Assembly: GCA_963793825.1 (NCBI GenBank)
Contig: CAWCBE010000014.1
Coordinates: 186,001-250,000 of the forward strand
Source of the DNA: RYN-230 sp963793825
Lineage (GTDB): Bacteria; Actinomycetota; Actinomycetes; Streptosporangiales; Streptosporangiaceae
Length of the DNA stretch: 64,000 nt
Direction of reading: 5' to 3'
The notes below the pieces were generated by a model. That model worked only from the letters and a program-made list of their open reading frames with translations, had not been told where the DNA came from and made no database searches. The position numbers were made by a program, and so were the translations under genes. This document shows positions 34,104 through 42,206 of this stretch, piece by piece (the stretch's first letter is position 1; each line of letters starts with the position of its first letter).

Positions 34104-35855
34104 GTGCGCAAAGTGCTCATCGCGAACCGTGGCGAGATCGCGGTCCGGGTCGTGCGGGCCTGCCGGGACGCCGGGCTGGGCAGTGTGGCGGTGTACGCCG
34201 AGCCCGATCTGGACGCCCTGCATGTGTCGATGGCGGACGAGGCGTACGCGCTGGGCGGGCGCAGCGCCGCCGACAGCTACCTGAACATCGAGAAGATCCT
34301 CAAGGTAGCCGCCGATTCCGGGGCCGCCGCCGTGCACCCCGGCTACGGCTTCCTGGCCGAGAACGCCGGGTTCGCCCAGGCGGTGACCGACGCCGGGCTG
34401 ACCTGGATCGGCCCGCCACCGGCCGCCATCGAGGCCCTCGGCGACAAGGTCGCCGCCCGGGCGATTGCCAACAGGGTCGGCGCGCCGATGGCGCCGGGCA
34501 CCGATGGCCCGGTCAGCGGGCCAGACGAGGTGGACGCATTCGTCGCGCGGCACGGCCTGCCGATCGCGATCAAGGCCGCGTTCGGCGGCGGCGGCCGCGG
34601 GCTCAAGGTGGTCCGCAAGCCGGCCGAGATCACCGAGGCCTACGAGTCGGCGGTCCGCGAGGCGGTGGCCGCGTTCGGCCGCGGCGAGTGCTTCGTGGAG
34701 CGCTACCTGGACCGGCCGCGGCACGTCGAGACCCAGTGCCTGGCCGACGCGCGCGGCAACGTGGTCGTGGTGTCCACCCGGGACTGCTCGCTGCAGCGCC
34801 GCCACCAGAAGCTGGTCGAGGAGGCGCCCGCCCCGTTCCTGTCCGCCAGCCAGATCGAGCAGATGTACACCGCGTCCAAGGCCATCCTGCGCGAGGCCGG
34901 GTACGTGGGCGCCGGGACCTGCGAGTTCCTGGTCGGCCAGGACGGCACCGTGTCGTTCCTGGAGGTGAACACCCGGCTGCAGGTCGAGCACCCGGTGTCC
35001 GAGGAAGTGACCGGGATCGACCTGGTCCGGGAGATGTTCCGGATCGCGGACGGGCAGCGGCTGGACTACGCCGACCCGGCACCACGCGGCCACTCCATCG
35101 AGTTCCGGGTCAACGCCGAGGATCCGGGCCGCGGCTTCCTGCCCGCGCCGGGCACCATCTCCGAGCTGACCTGGCCGGGCGGCCCCGGTGTCCGGGTGGA
35201 CGCCGGGTACGCGGCCGGGATGACGGTACCGCAGGACTACGACTCGCTGCTGGCCAAGATCATCGTCACGGCCAGCAGCCGGGAGCAGGCGCTGCAGCGG
35301 TCCCGCCGGGCGCTGGATGAGTGCGTGGTCGGCGGCATGCCCACGGTCCTGCCGTTCGACCGGGCGGTGGTCCGGGACGAGGCGTTCACCAGCGCCCCGT
35401 TCACCGTGCATACCCGGTGGATCGAGACCGAGTTCGCCGGCGGCATCGAGCCGTTCTCCGGCCCGCAGCCCGGCGCGGCCGAAGGCGCGCCCGCGCGGGA
35501 GCGGATCACGGTGGAGGTCAGCGGCAAGCGGCTCGAGGTGATCCTGCCGGCCGGGCTCGGCGTGGCCGGGCCGGCCGCGGCCGCCCGGCGGGAGCCGCGC
35601 GGGCGGCGCGGCGGCGGCCCGGCCGGTGGCAAGGCCAGCGGAGACGAACTGACCAGCCCGATGCAGGGCACGATCACGAAGATCGTCGCCGCTGAGGGGG
35701 ACCAGGTATCCGCCGGTGACACCATCGTGGTCCTCGAGGCGATGAAAATGGAGCAGCCGCTGACCGCGCACAAGGGCGGCACGGTGACCGGGCTGACCGT
35801 TCAGGTGGGCCAGACGGTGCCGGCCGGCGAGGTCATCTGCCGGCTCCCGGACTAG
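34104..35855 (+). CDS. accA: Acyl-CoA carboxylase alpha subunit (biotin carboxylase plus biotin carrier)
   Basis: 583 residues. Biotin carboxylase domain starts KVLIANRGEIAVRVVRACRD; the ATP-grasp loop KAAFGGGGRGLKVV, the catalytic region FLEVNTRLQVEHPVSEEVTG and RQRRHQK-type CSLQRRHQKLVEEAP are present. The biotin-carrier domain at the C-terminus has EAMKM with the biotinylated Lys at 548. It carboxylates its own biotin using bicarbonate and ATP, then hands CO2 to PccB. GTG at 34104 is fixed by GGAGGAG about 7 nt upstream. BirA at 21635 is the likely biotinylating enzyme. Confidence 0.95.
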   Translation: MRKVLIANRGEIAVRVVRACRDAGLGSVAVYAEPDLDALHVSMADEAYALGGRSAADSYLNIEKILKVAADSGAAAVHPGYGFLAENAGFAQAVTDAGLTWIGPPPAAIEALGDKVAARAIANRVGAPMAPGTDGPVSGPDEVDAFVARHGLPIAIKAAFGGGGRGLKVVRKPAEITEAYESAVREAVAAFGRGECFVERYLDRPRHVETQCLADARGNVVVVSTRDCSLQRRHQKLVEEAPAPFLSASQIEQMYTASKAILREAGYVGAGTCEFLVGQDGTVSFLEVNTRLQVEHPVSEEVTGIDLVREMFRIADGQRLDYADPAPRGHSIEFRVNAEDPGRGFLPAPGTISELTWPGGPGVRVDAGYAAGMTVPQDYDSLLAKIIVTASSREQALQRSRRALDECVVGGMPTVLPFDRAVVRDEAFTSAPFTVHTRWIETEFAGGIEPFSGPQPGAAEGAPARERITVEVSGKRLEVILPAGLGVAGPAAAARREPRGRRGGGPAGGKASGDELTSPMQGTITKIVAAEGDQVSAGDTIVVLEAMKMEQPLTAHKGGTVTGLTVQVGQTVPAGEVICRLPD

Positions 35856-35936
35856 CGGTCGGCGGCCGGCAGGCGGAGGACCATCACTGGCCGGCGGGCG
35901 GGGCCAGCGACCGCCGGCGGCTGACAGACTAGGAGC

Positions 35937-35990
35937 ATGGTCCTTCCCCGCACCGTCGCCACCCGCCCCGCCGCGGGGCGCCGCCGTTGA
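35937..35990 (+). CDS. Possible 17-codon leader ORF
   Basis: ATG at 35937 opens a 17-codon frame rich in Arg/Pro/Ala, ending in TGA that overlaps the TTG start of the following gene. An AGGAG lies directly before the ATG, too close for normal use. It may be a leader peptide ensuring re-initiation at the TTG, or chance. Confidence 0.3.
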   Translation: MVLPRTVATRPAAGRRR

Positions 35991-36343
35991 CCCGGCTACC
36001 CGGCGATCCGGGACCGCTCGGCTGGCTGAAGTTCACCTGGGGGTTCCGGCTTCCGGCCGAGAACGTGCACTGGGTGCGCCATCAGCTGACCGACCCCGGC
36101 TGGCGCAGCCGGACCGTGCTGCGCCACCTGGTGGTCATCATCCCGGTGTGCATCGTCCTGGTCGTGGTGCTGGGCATCCTGCTGCCCGCGCCGTTGTGGG
36201 TGAGCCTGACGATGGTGGCGCTCATCCTGTGCGGCAGCGTGTTCACCGTGACGCTGTACGCGGACGACATCCGGGCCGCCCGGCTCCGGCAGCACGACCT
36301 GCCGGTGCCCAGCGACCCCGACCTGGGCCGCCCCACCCACTGA
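35987..36343 (+). CDS. Small two-helix membrane protein (DUF5313-like)
   Basis: 118 residues with two adjoining membrane segments (LVVIIPVCIVLVVVLGILL and WVSLTMVALILCGSVFTVTLY) between a basic N-terminal part and a charged tail. It resembles the actinobacterial DUF5313 group of unknown function. The start is a TTG that overlaps the TGA of a 17-codon open frame (35937-35990), as TTGA, so coupled translation is possible. A distal ATG in this frame is absent. Confidence 0.7.
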   Translation: MTRLPGDPGPLGWLKFTWGFRLPAENVHWVRHQLTDPGWRSRTVLRHLVVIIPVCIVLVVVLGILLPAPLWVSLTMVALILCGSVFTVTLYADDIRAARLRQHDLPVPSDPDLGRPTH

Positions 36344-36378
36344 GGCGCCCCCGCTGGCGTACGGCCGGCGGGCATCCG

Positions 36379-36442
36379 CTGAGGCGCCCGCTGGCAGCCG
36401 CTGAGGCCCCGCTGGCAGCCGCTGAGGCGCCCCGCTGCAGCG
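36379..36442. repeat. 21-22 bp imperfect tandem repeat between convergent genes
   Basis: About three units beginning CTGAGGC (36379, 36401 and 36422) with small length differences fill the gap between the small membrane protein and the quinone dehydrogenase. Confidence 0.7.
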
Positions 36443-37908
36443 TCAGAGGATGTCGCCGGTAGGCCGCATCAGCTTGCGGGCCGCCTCGGTCAGGCTGCCG
36501 GACAGTGACGGGTAGACCGAGAACGTGTGCGCCATCTGGTCCACCGTGAGCGACTGCTCGACCGCCAGCGAGATGCCCAGGATCAGCTCGCTGGCCCGGG
36601 GCGCGACCACCACGCCGCCCAGCACGATCCCGGTGCCGCGCCGGGCGAACAGCTTGACGAAGCCATCCCGGAAACCCTGCATCTTGGCCCGCGGGTTGGT
36701 GGCCAGCGGCAGCTTGACCGCGGTGGCGTCCTCCGCCCCGGATTCCACCGCGGCGCCCGTCACCCCGACCGTGGCGATCTCCGGGTCGGTGAAGATCGTC
36801 GCCGCGACGTGGCCGAGCCGGATCGGCTGCACCGCCTCGCCGAGCGTGTGCCACATGGCGATCCGGCCCTGCATGGCGGCCACCGAGGCGAGCATCATCA
36901 GCCCGGTGCAGTCGCCGGCCGCGTAGACGCCCTGCGTGGTGGTCCGGGACACCCGGTCCACACCGATGAACCCCGCGCCGTCCAGGGTGATCCCGGCCTC
37001 TTCCAGGCCCAGATCCCGGGTGGCCGGCACCATGCCCACGGTGAGCAGGCAGTGCGAGCCGCGCACGGTCCGGCCGTCCTCCAGGGTGACCACCACCCCG
37101 TCGCCGCTGCGCTTCACGCCCGCGGCCCGGGACCGGCTGAGCACGGTCATGCCGCGGCGGCGGAACACGTCTTCCAGCACCATCGCCGCGTCGGCATCCT
37201 CGTGCGGCATCACCCGGTCACGGGAGGAGACCAGGGTGACCTTGGAGCCGAGGGCCTGATAGGCACCGGCGAACTCGGCCCCGGTGACCCCGGAGCCCAC
37301 CACGATCAGCTCCGGCGGCAGCTCGGGCAGGTCGTAGAGCTGCCGCCAGGTCAGGATGCGCTCACCATCCGGCTCGGACCCGGGCAGCACCCGGGGCAGC
37401 GCGCCGGTGGCGATGAGCACCGAGCCGGCCTCGATCTGCTGGTCCCCGGCCAGGACCCGGCCCGGCCCGGCGAGCCGGCCCGGCCGGCGATGATCTCGAC
37501 TCCCTCGGCCGCCAGGCGCAGGGCCACATCCGCGGACTGCGCCTTGGCCAGCGCCTTGATCCGCGAGTACAGCCGAGGTGCGTCCACGGCGGCCAGCGCG
37601 CGGCTGCCCCGGCCGCCCGCCAGCCCGATCCCGGATCCCAGGCTGCCCGGGCCGCCCAGGGCGCCCGCCCGGCCGGGCGGCCGGCCGATCCGGATACCGA
37701 GGTCTTCCGCGCCCTGGACCACGGACATGGTGCTGGACGAGGCGATCAGGGTCTTGGACGGGACGCAGTCGGTCAGCACGCACGCGCCGCCGAGGCCGTC
37801 GCTGTCCACCACCGTGACCCGCGCGCCGAGCTGCGCGGCCACCAGGGCCGCCTCGTATCCGCCGGGCCCGCCCCCCAGGATCACGATGCTCGCGCGCGGC
37901 TGGCTCAC
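36443..37908 (-). pseudogene. NAD(P)H-quinone dehydrogenase (Lpd-like flavoprotein), apparent -1 frameshift
   Basis: Pyridine-nucleotide disulfide oxidoreductase family. The N-terminal part (start GTG 37908) has the FAD motif ILGGGPGGYEAA and the redox motif GGACVLTDCVPSK. After EIIAGRAG the frame goes wrong and terminates at 37351. The rest continues in the -1 frame: LAGPGRVLAGDQQIEAGSVL, then the NAD motif VVGSGVTGAEFA, GVYAAGDCTG and a complete dimerisation domain ending RPTGDIL. Both halves are well conserved and meet at about 37478-37492, in a GGCC/CGGG run where one missing C would restore the frame. Either a single-base assembly deletion or a recent mutation; the protein would otherwise be a normal quinone reductase of about 488 residues. 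Confidence 0.85.
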
Positions 37909-37972
37909 GATGCCTCATTCTGCCGGTACCCGCCCGGTGCGCCGAACGCCACCCACCTGGTATCCGGAGATT

Positions 37973-37997
37973 AACCACGCCGTCCCCCGGCGTGGTT
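37973..37997. promoter_or_regulatory. Perfect 10-bp inverted repeat in the divergent promoter
   Basis: AACCACGCCG (37973-37982), loop TCCCC, CGGCGTGGTT (37988-37997). It lies between the divergent quinone dehydrogenase and gamma-glutamylcyclotransferase genes and abuts the TACGCT -10 of the latter. An operator is more likely than a terminator in this position. Confidence 0.6.
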
Positions 37998-38002
37998 ACG
38001 CT
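37997..38002 (+). promoter_or_regulatory. -10 element of the cyclotransferase gene (leaderless)
   Basis: TACGCT, 8 nt before the GTG at 38011, overlapping the end of the inverted repeat by one base. Confidence 0.5.
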
Positions 38003-38010
38003 GGTGAGCC

Positions 38011-38463
38011 GTGGAGCTGTATGCGGCGTATGCCACCAATATGGACCCTGGGCTGATGGCGGAGCGCTGCCCGCATTCGCCGCTGCGGGGTGACGGATGG
38101 CTGGAAGGCTGGCGGCTCACGTTCGGCGGTGAGGACATCAGCTGGGAAGGTGCCCTGGCCACCGTGGTGGAGGACGGCGCCGAACGCGTCTTCGTGGTCC
38201 TGTACGAGCTGTCCGACCTGGATGAGCGGGTACTGGATCAGTGGGACGGCGTGAACCTCGGTTACTTCCGCAAGATCCGGGTCCGGGTCGAGGCGCTGGA
38301 GGGCAGCCTCCTGGCCTGGCTTTACGTGCTGGACGACTACGAGGGCGGGCTCCCCTCCGCCCGGTACCTGGGCATCGTGGCCGATGCCGCGGAGAAGGCG
38401 GGCGCTCCCGCCGACTACGTACGCCGGCTGCGCAGCCGCCCCTGCGCCTCGATCGGGAGCTGA
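38011..38463 (+). CDS. Gamma-glutamylcyclotransferase-like protein
   Basis: 150 residues of the GGCT/AIG2 fold: N-terminal LYAAYATNMDPGLM is the YGSN-type loop that binds the gamma-glutamyl group, and the acidic residue in LDQWDGVNLGYFRK fits the catalytic Glu/Asp region. It would release 5-oxoproline from a gamma-glutamyl compound, though many bacterial members have unknown substrates. GTG start; TACGCT stands 8 nt upstream. Confidence 0.8.
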   Translation: MELYAAYATNMDPGLMAERCPHSPLRGDGWLEGWRLTFGGEDISWEGALATVVEDGAERVFVVLYELSDLDERVLDQWDGVNLGYFRKIRVRVEALEGSLLAWLYVLDDYEGGLPSARYLGIVADAAEKAGAPADYVRRLRSRPCASIGS

Positions 38464-38488
38464 CCGCCCCGCTCCCAGCTCGCCGCGC

Positions 38489-39379
38489 TCAGCGGGCCAG
38501 GAACTGGCCGATCGTGCCGCGCAGCGAGCGAGCGTCCAGCCCGTGCGCCGCCTGGTGCTCGGCCGGGGTGCCGTAGTGCCGCAGCTCCTGGCGGCCCACG
38601 CCCAGCCCGAGGATCCGGTGCGGCCGGTCGCGCAGCGCCTCGCTGACGGCCGGCACCGAGGTGCCGGCCAGGTAGGGCTCGACCAGGACCACGTCGGGCG
38701 CGCACAGCGTCTCGCGCAGCGTGGTCGCGTCCAGGGGGCGGATGGTCGCCGCGTACAGCACGGTCACGTCGAGGCCGAGGGTCGCGTCGATCACCTCGTC
38801 GGCGAGCGGCCCGGCCACCAGCACGGTGCCCCGCCGGCCGGTGCGCAGCACGCTGAGCTTCCCCGGCGCGCTGTCCAGCGGGACGGTGTTGGCCGCGGTG
38901 GACAGCCGGATGTAGACCAGCCCGTCGCCGGCGACGGCGGCGCGGAGCTGCCGTTCGGCCTCGTCGGGGTGGCCGGGGATGTGCACCGTCCAGCCCGGCA
39001 GGGTGGCCAGCAGCGCCACGTCCCCGGGTGCCTGGTGGGTCCGCCCGTTGTCGGCGTAGTCGTAGGACGCACCGGCGCTGACCAGGACCGCGCCCGCGCC
39101 CTGGTGGCCCAGGTCCAGCTTGATCTGCTCGAACGGGCGCTCGACGAGGAAGCTGGCGAAGGTGTGCGCCACCGGCCGCATCCCGGCCAGGGACAGCCCG
39201 CCGGCCACACTGGCCAGCAGCTGTTCCCGGATGCCCAGGTGGATCACCCGGTGCGGGTGCCGCCGGCGGGCGGGCTCGAACAGGTCCCCGGAGATGTCGG
39301 CCAGCACCACGGCCAGCCGCGGGTCTGTGTCCAGCAGCCCGGTGGTGACCGCGGCGAACCGCTCCCGCATGGTTTCCAT
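38489..39379 (-). CDS. Transketolase, C-terminal half (pyrimidine-binding and C-terminal domains)
   Basis: 296 residues, the second chain of a split transketolase. The pyrimidine-binding region has VIHLGIREQLLASVAGGLSL with the Glu that activates thiamine diphosphate, and FASFLVERPFEQIKLD. The C-terminal domain starts near GTVLVAGPLADEV. It follows the N-terminal chain gene by 11 nt and has GGAGG upstream. Split transketolases of this kind act in pentose or modified-sugar metabolism; the substrate cannot be read here. Confidence 0.9.
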   Translation of the reverse strand: METMRERFAAVTTGLLDTDPRLAVVLADISGDLFEPARRRHPHRVIHLGIREQLLASVAGGLSLAGMRPVAHTFASFLVERPFEQIKLDLGHQGAGAVLVSAGASYDYADNGRTHQAPGDVALLATLPGWTVHIPGHPDEAERQLRAAVAGDGLVYIRLSTAANTVPLDSAPGKLSVLRTGRRGTVLVAGPLADEVIDATLGLDVTVLYAATIRPLDATTLRETLCAPDVVLVEPYLAGTSVPAVSEALRDRPHRILGLGVGRQELRHYGTPAEHQAAHGLDARSLRGTIGQFLAR

Positions 39380-39390
39380 CCCCGCCTCCC

Positions 39391-40095
39391 CTACCGCTGC
39401 TTCGCCTCGACGGTGGCGGTCACCAGGTGCGGCCGGCCGGGGTGCGGGGCGGTCAGCGCGGCCTCCAGCGCATCGTGATCCCGCCCGTCGGCCCGGAGCA
39501 CCGACCAGCCCTCCACCGCGAACCTGGCCTGCACCCCGCCCGGCCAGCCATACGTGGACGAGGCGTTGTCGACCACGACGACGTGCAGCGCGTCGAGGCC
39601 GAGCCGCGCGGCCACGGCGATCGCCTCGTGGTTGGACCCCTCGTCCAGTTCCCCGTCGCCGGCCAGCACGAACACCCGCGCCCGGGCCTGCCCGCGGGCC
39701 CGCAACCCCAGCGCGACGCCGACCGCCAGCGGCAGCCCGTGCCCCAGGGAGCCGCTGGATATCTCGGCCCCGGGAACCAGCATGTGGTCCGGATGCAAGC
39801 CGAGACGCGCTCCAAACGTCCCGAATCGGGGCAGCTCATCCAGGTCCACGAAGCCTTTCGCGGCGAGCACCGCGTAGTACGCCATCGGGCCGTGCCCCTT
39901 GGACAGCAGGAACCGGTCCCTCGCGTCGTCGGTGATGGTCCGCGGGGTGACCCGGAGCACCCGGTCGTAGAGGACCCAGAGCACGTCGAGGGTGGAGTGC
40001 GACGCCTGGTCATGCTTCTCATCGCCGGTCATCATCGCGATCAGGCCGGGCAGGCCGTCGAACGTGACCGGGGCGGGGCGGGTGGCAGTAGTCAT
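39391..40095 (-). CDS. Transketolase, N-terminal half (thiamine diphosphate-binding domain)
   Basis: 234 residues. Landmarks are SKGHGPMAYYAVLAAKGF, LGLHPDHMLVPGAEISSGSLGHGLPLAVGVALG, quoted in two pieces (DHMLVPGAEISSGSLGHGL and PLAVGVALG), and the metal/cofactor motif VLAGDGELDEGSNHEA ending in VVDNASSTYG. With the next gene it forms a heterodimeric enzyme. ATG at 40095 fits a leaderless promoter: -10 GAGCAT ends 7 nt upstream. A perfect 20-bp palindrome lies between -35 and -10. Confidence 0.9.
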   Translation of the reverse strand: MTTATRPAPVTFDGLPGLIAMMTGDEKHDQASHSTLDVLWVLYDRVLRVTPRTITDDARDRFLLSKGHGPMAYYAVLAAKGFVDLDELPRFGTFGARLGLHPDHMLVPGAEISSGSLGHGLPLAVGVALGLRARGQARARVFVLAGDGELDEGSNHEAIAVAARLGLDALHVVVVDNASSTYGWPGGVQARFAVEGWSVLRADGRDHDALEAALTAPHPGRPHLVTATVEAKQR

Positions 40096-40102
40096 GCTGC
40101 CA

Positions 40103-40133
40103 ATGCTCTGACTTGAAGTCGACTTCAAGTCAA
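40103..40133 (-). promoter_or_regulatory. MerR-style promoter with 20-bp palindrome for the split transketolase
   Basis: On the minus strand, -35 TTGACT (40133-40128) and -10 GAGCAT (40108-40103) are 19 nt apart. The perfect palindrome ACTTGAAGTCGACTTCAAGT (40111-40130) fills the spacer. A 19-bp spacer with a dyad is the hallmark of MerR-family activation; no MerR gene is in the window. Confidence 0.65.
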
Positions 40134-40172
40134 CCCGCTGTGCGCCCAGGATCGAGGGGACAGCGGCGGCGG

Positions 40173-40862
40173 TCAGGCCGCAGCGACCACGACCAGCGCC
40201 AGCAGCGGCACCAGCATGGCAGCGATCGGCCCCCAGGCCCAGCTGACCTGCACCGGGCCGGGGCGCTGCGGCTCGCCGGGCGGCTGCTCACCGGGCGGCG
40301 GCTCACCGGGCGGCCGCTCGCCGGGCGGCCGCTCCCGGCGGAGCCGCTCGCCGAGCTGCCGGGCGGTGAACTCGGCGGCCGAGCCCTGGGTGGCCGCGCG
40401 GGCCGCCTCGGGCCCCCGCCCGTAGCCGGGTGCCGCCGGTGCCCGCTGGCTTTCACGCTGCGCCCGGAGCTCGCGCCGGGCGTGCGCCCGCGGCGACCCC
40501 TGCACCGCCCAGCTGTGCACGACCCGTTCCCCTGCACCGCCCGGCGGCCCGGCGTAGTGCACCTGGAGGGTCTGGGCCAGGTCTACCCGGGTCACGGCGG
40601 GCCACGGGATGAGGTGCGTGCGCAGCGGGTTGTCCACGCTGATGCCCGCCGGGCCGGCCACCACCCGCGGGTGCAGCGCGCAGGCGTACATGATGCCGGT
40701 GAGGGTGAGGATCACCGTCACGGCGACCGCGGACGCATGGTCGTGGTAACGGGCGGCGATGACGGCCAGGCTGGCCACCGCGAAGATGGCCCACGCCCAC
40801 CACAGCACGACCGCCCCGGCTCCCCGGTACACCTGCCGCTCACCGGCCGGATCCGCCGCCAC
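40173..40862 (-). CDS. PH-domain-like membrane protein
   Basis: 229 residues: two membrane segments near the N-terminus (VVLWWAWAIFAVASLAVIA and AVAVTVILTLTGIMYACAL), then a bacterial PH-like strand set (VVAGPAGISVDNPLRTHLIPW to TRVDLAQTLQVHY), a charged helical region, a short Pro/Gly/Glu tandem (ERPPGE-type) and a final membrane segment (AMLVPLLALVVVAAA). Function unknown; proteins of this shape are widespread in actinobacteria. The gene is divergent from nothing obvious and shares an intergenic gap with the transketolase promoter. Confidence 0.65.
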   Translation of the reverse strand: MAADPAGERQVYRGAGAVVLWWAWAIFAVASLAVIAARYHDHASAVAVTVILTLTGIMYACALHPRVVAGPAGISVDNPLRTHLIPWPAVTRVDLAQTLQVHYAGPPGGAGERVVHSWAVQGSPRAHARRELRAQRESQRAPAAPGYGRGPEAARAATQGSAAEFTARQLGERLRRERPPGERPPGEPPPGEQPPGEPQRPGPVQVSWAWGPIAAMLVPLLALVVVAAA

Positions 40863-40970
40863 CCGCTGCTCCGTGTCCTCGCCCCTGGCCAGCGCCGGGC
40901 GGCGCTGACGTCAGCCACTGTAAGCCAGCCCGGCCGTTCCCTGGCCTGGGCAGGCGGGGGCCGTGCTCGC

Positions 40971-42206
40971 TCAGGCGGAGGCGCCGTTGGGCATCGGCTC
41001 CGGGGCGACCGAGCTGCCCCGGGTCGCGGTCAGCGCGGCCGCGGCCAGCAGCCGGACGCCGATGCCGATGGCCCGCTCGTCGATGTCGAACGCGGGCTGG
41101 TGGATGTCGAAGTCCTGGTTCGACCCGGGCGCCCGGGTGCCGAGCCGGGCCAGCGAGCCGGCCACCGACTCCAGGTACCAGGCGAAGTCCTCGCCGCCCA
41201 GGCTCTGCGGGGTGGAGGCCACCGCGTCGGCCCCCAGCATCAGCTCGGCGGCGGCGGCGAGCATCGCGGTGCTGGCCGGCTCGTTCACCGTCGGGGGCAC
41301 GTTCCGCACGTAGTTCAGGTCGGCGATGACCCCGTAGGCGCTCGCCACCGAGTCGATGAGCGCCTTGAGCAGGTCGGGCGCCTGATGCCAGGCGTCGTCG
41401 TCCAGGCAGCGGACGGTGCCCTCGACGAACCCGTCATCCGGGATCGCGTTAGCCGCGGAGCCGGCGCTGACCCGGCCCCACACCAGGCTGAGGCTGGACC
41501 GCGGATCCACCCGCCGGGACAGCGCGGCGGGCAGCTCGGTGACAATCTTGCCGAGCGCGTACACCAGGTCCGCGGTCAGGTGCGGCCGCGCGGTGTGCCC
41601 GCCGGGCCCGGTCACCCGGACCGTGATCTTGTCGCAGGCCGCGGTGATGGGCCCGGTCCGGATGCCGACCTTGCCGGCGTCCAGCCGCGGATCGCAGTGC
41701 AGCGCGAAGATGCGGTCCACCGAGGCGATGCCGCCCGCGGCCATCACGTCCAGGGCCCCGCCGGGCACTTCCTCGGCGGGCTGGAAGATGAGCCGGACCC
41801 GGCCCTTCCAGCGGCCCTGGGCCGCCAGGCTGGCCAGGAACAGCCCGGCTCCCATGACCACCGTGGTGTGCACGTCATGCCCGCAGGCATGGCACACGTT
41901 GGGCACCGTGGAGCGGTACGGCACGTGCTTCTCGTCGGACAGCGGCAGCGCGTCCAGGTCCGCGCGCAGCGCCACCAGCGGCGCGTCGGGCGCGTCCCCG
42001 ATGTCCACCAGCATGCCCGTGCCCTTGGGCAGGATGACGGGCCGCAGCCCGGCCGCGGCCAGCCGCAGCGCCACCCGCCGGGTGGTCCGGTGCTCGTGGT
42101 AACCGAGCTCGGGATGGGCATGCAGGTCGCGCCGGAAGTCCACGAGTTCAGCCTCGTGGGCCGTCGCGAACTCCTCGAGTTCCTCCTGCATGTCACGGTC
42201 CGGCAT
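40971..42206 (-). CDS. M20-family metallopeptidase / amidohydrolase
   Basis: 411 residues. It hydrolyses an amide bond of a small substrate such as an N-acyl amino acid, hippurate-like compound or peptide. Metal ligands are visible in CHACGHDVHT, FQPAEEVPGG, ALHCDP and near the C-terminus GGEDFAWYLE. The dimerisation domain is central (CDKITVRVTGPGGHTARPH). ATG at 42206 has GGAGG upstream; the gene overlaps the stop of the carboxylate-amine ligase by 14 nt, so the two are translated together. Confidence 0.9.
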   Translation of the reverse strand: MPDRDMQEELEEFATAHEAELVDFRRDLHAHPELGYHEHRTTRRVALRLAAAGLRPVILPKGTGMLVDIGDAPDAPLVALRADLDALPLSDEKHVPYRSTVPNVCHACGHDVHTTVVMGAGLFLASLAAQGRWKGRVRLIFQPAEEVPGGALDVMAAGGIASVDRIFALHCDPRLDAGKVGIRTGPITAACDKITVRVTGPGGHTARPHLTADLVYALGKIVTELPAALSRRVDPRSSLSLVWGRVSAGSAANAIPDDGFVEGTVRCLDDDAWHQAPDLLKALIDSVASAYGVIADLNYVRNVPPTVNEPASTAMLAAAAELMLGADAVASTPQSLGGEDFAWYLESVAGSLARLGTRAPGSNQDFDIHQPAFDIDERAIGIGVRLLAAAALTATRGSSVAPEPMPNGASA

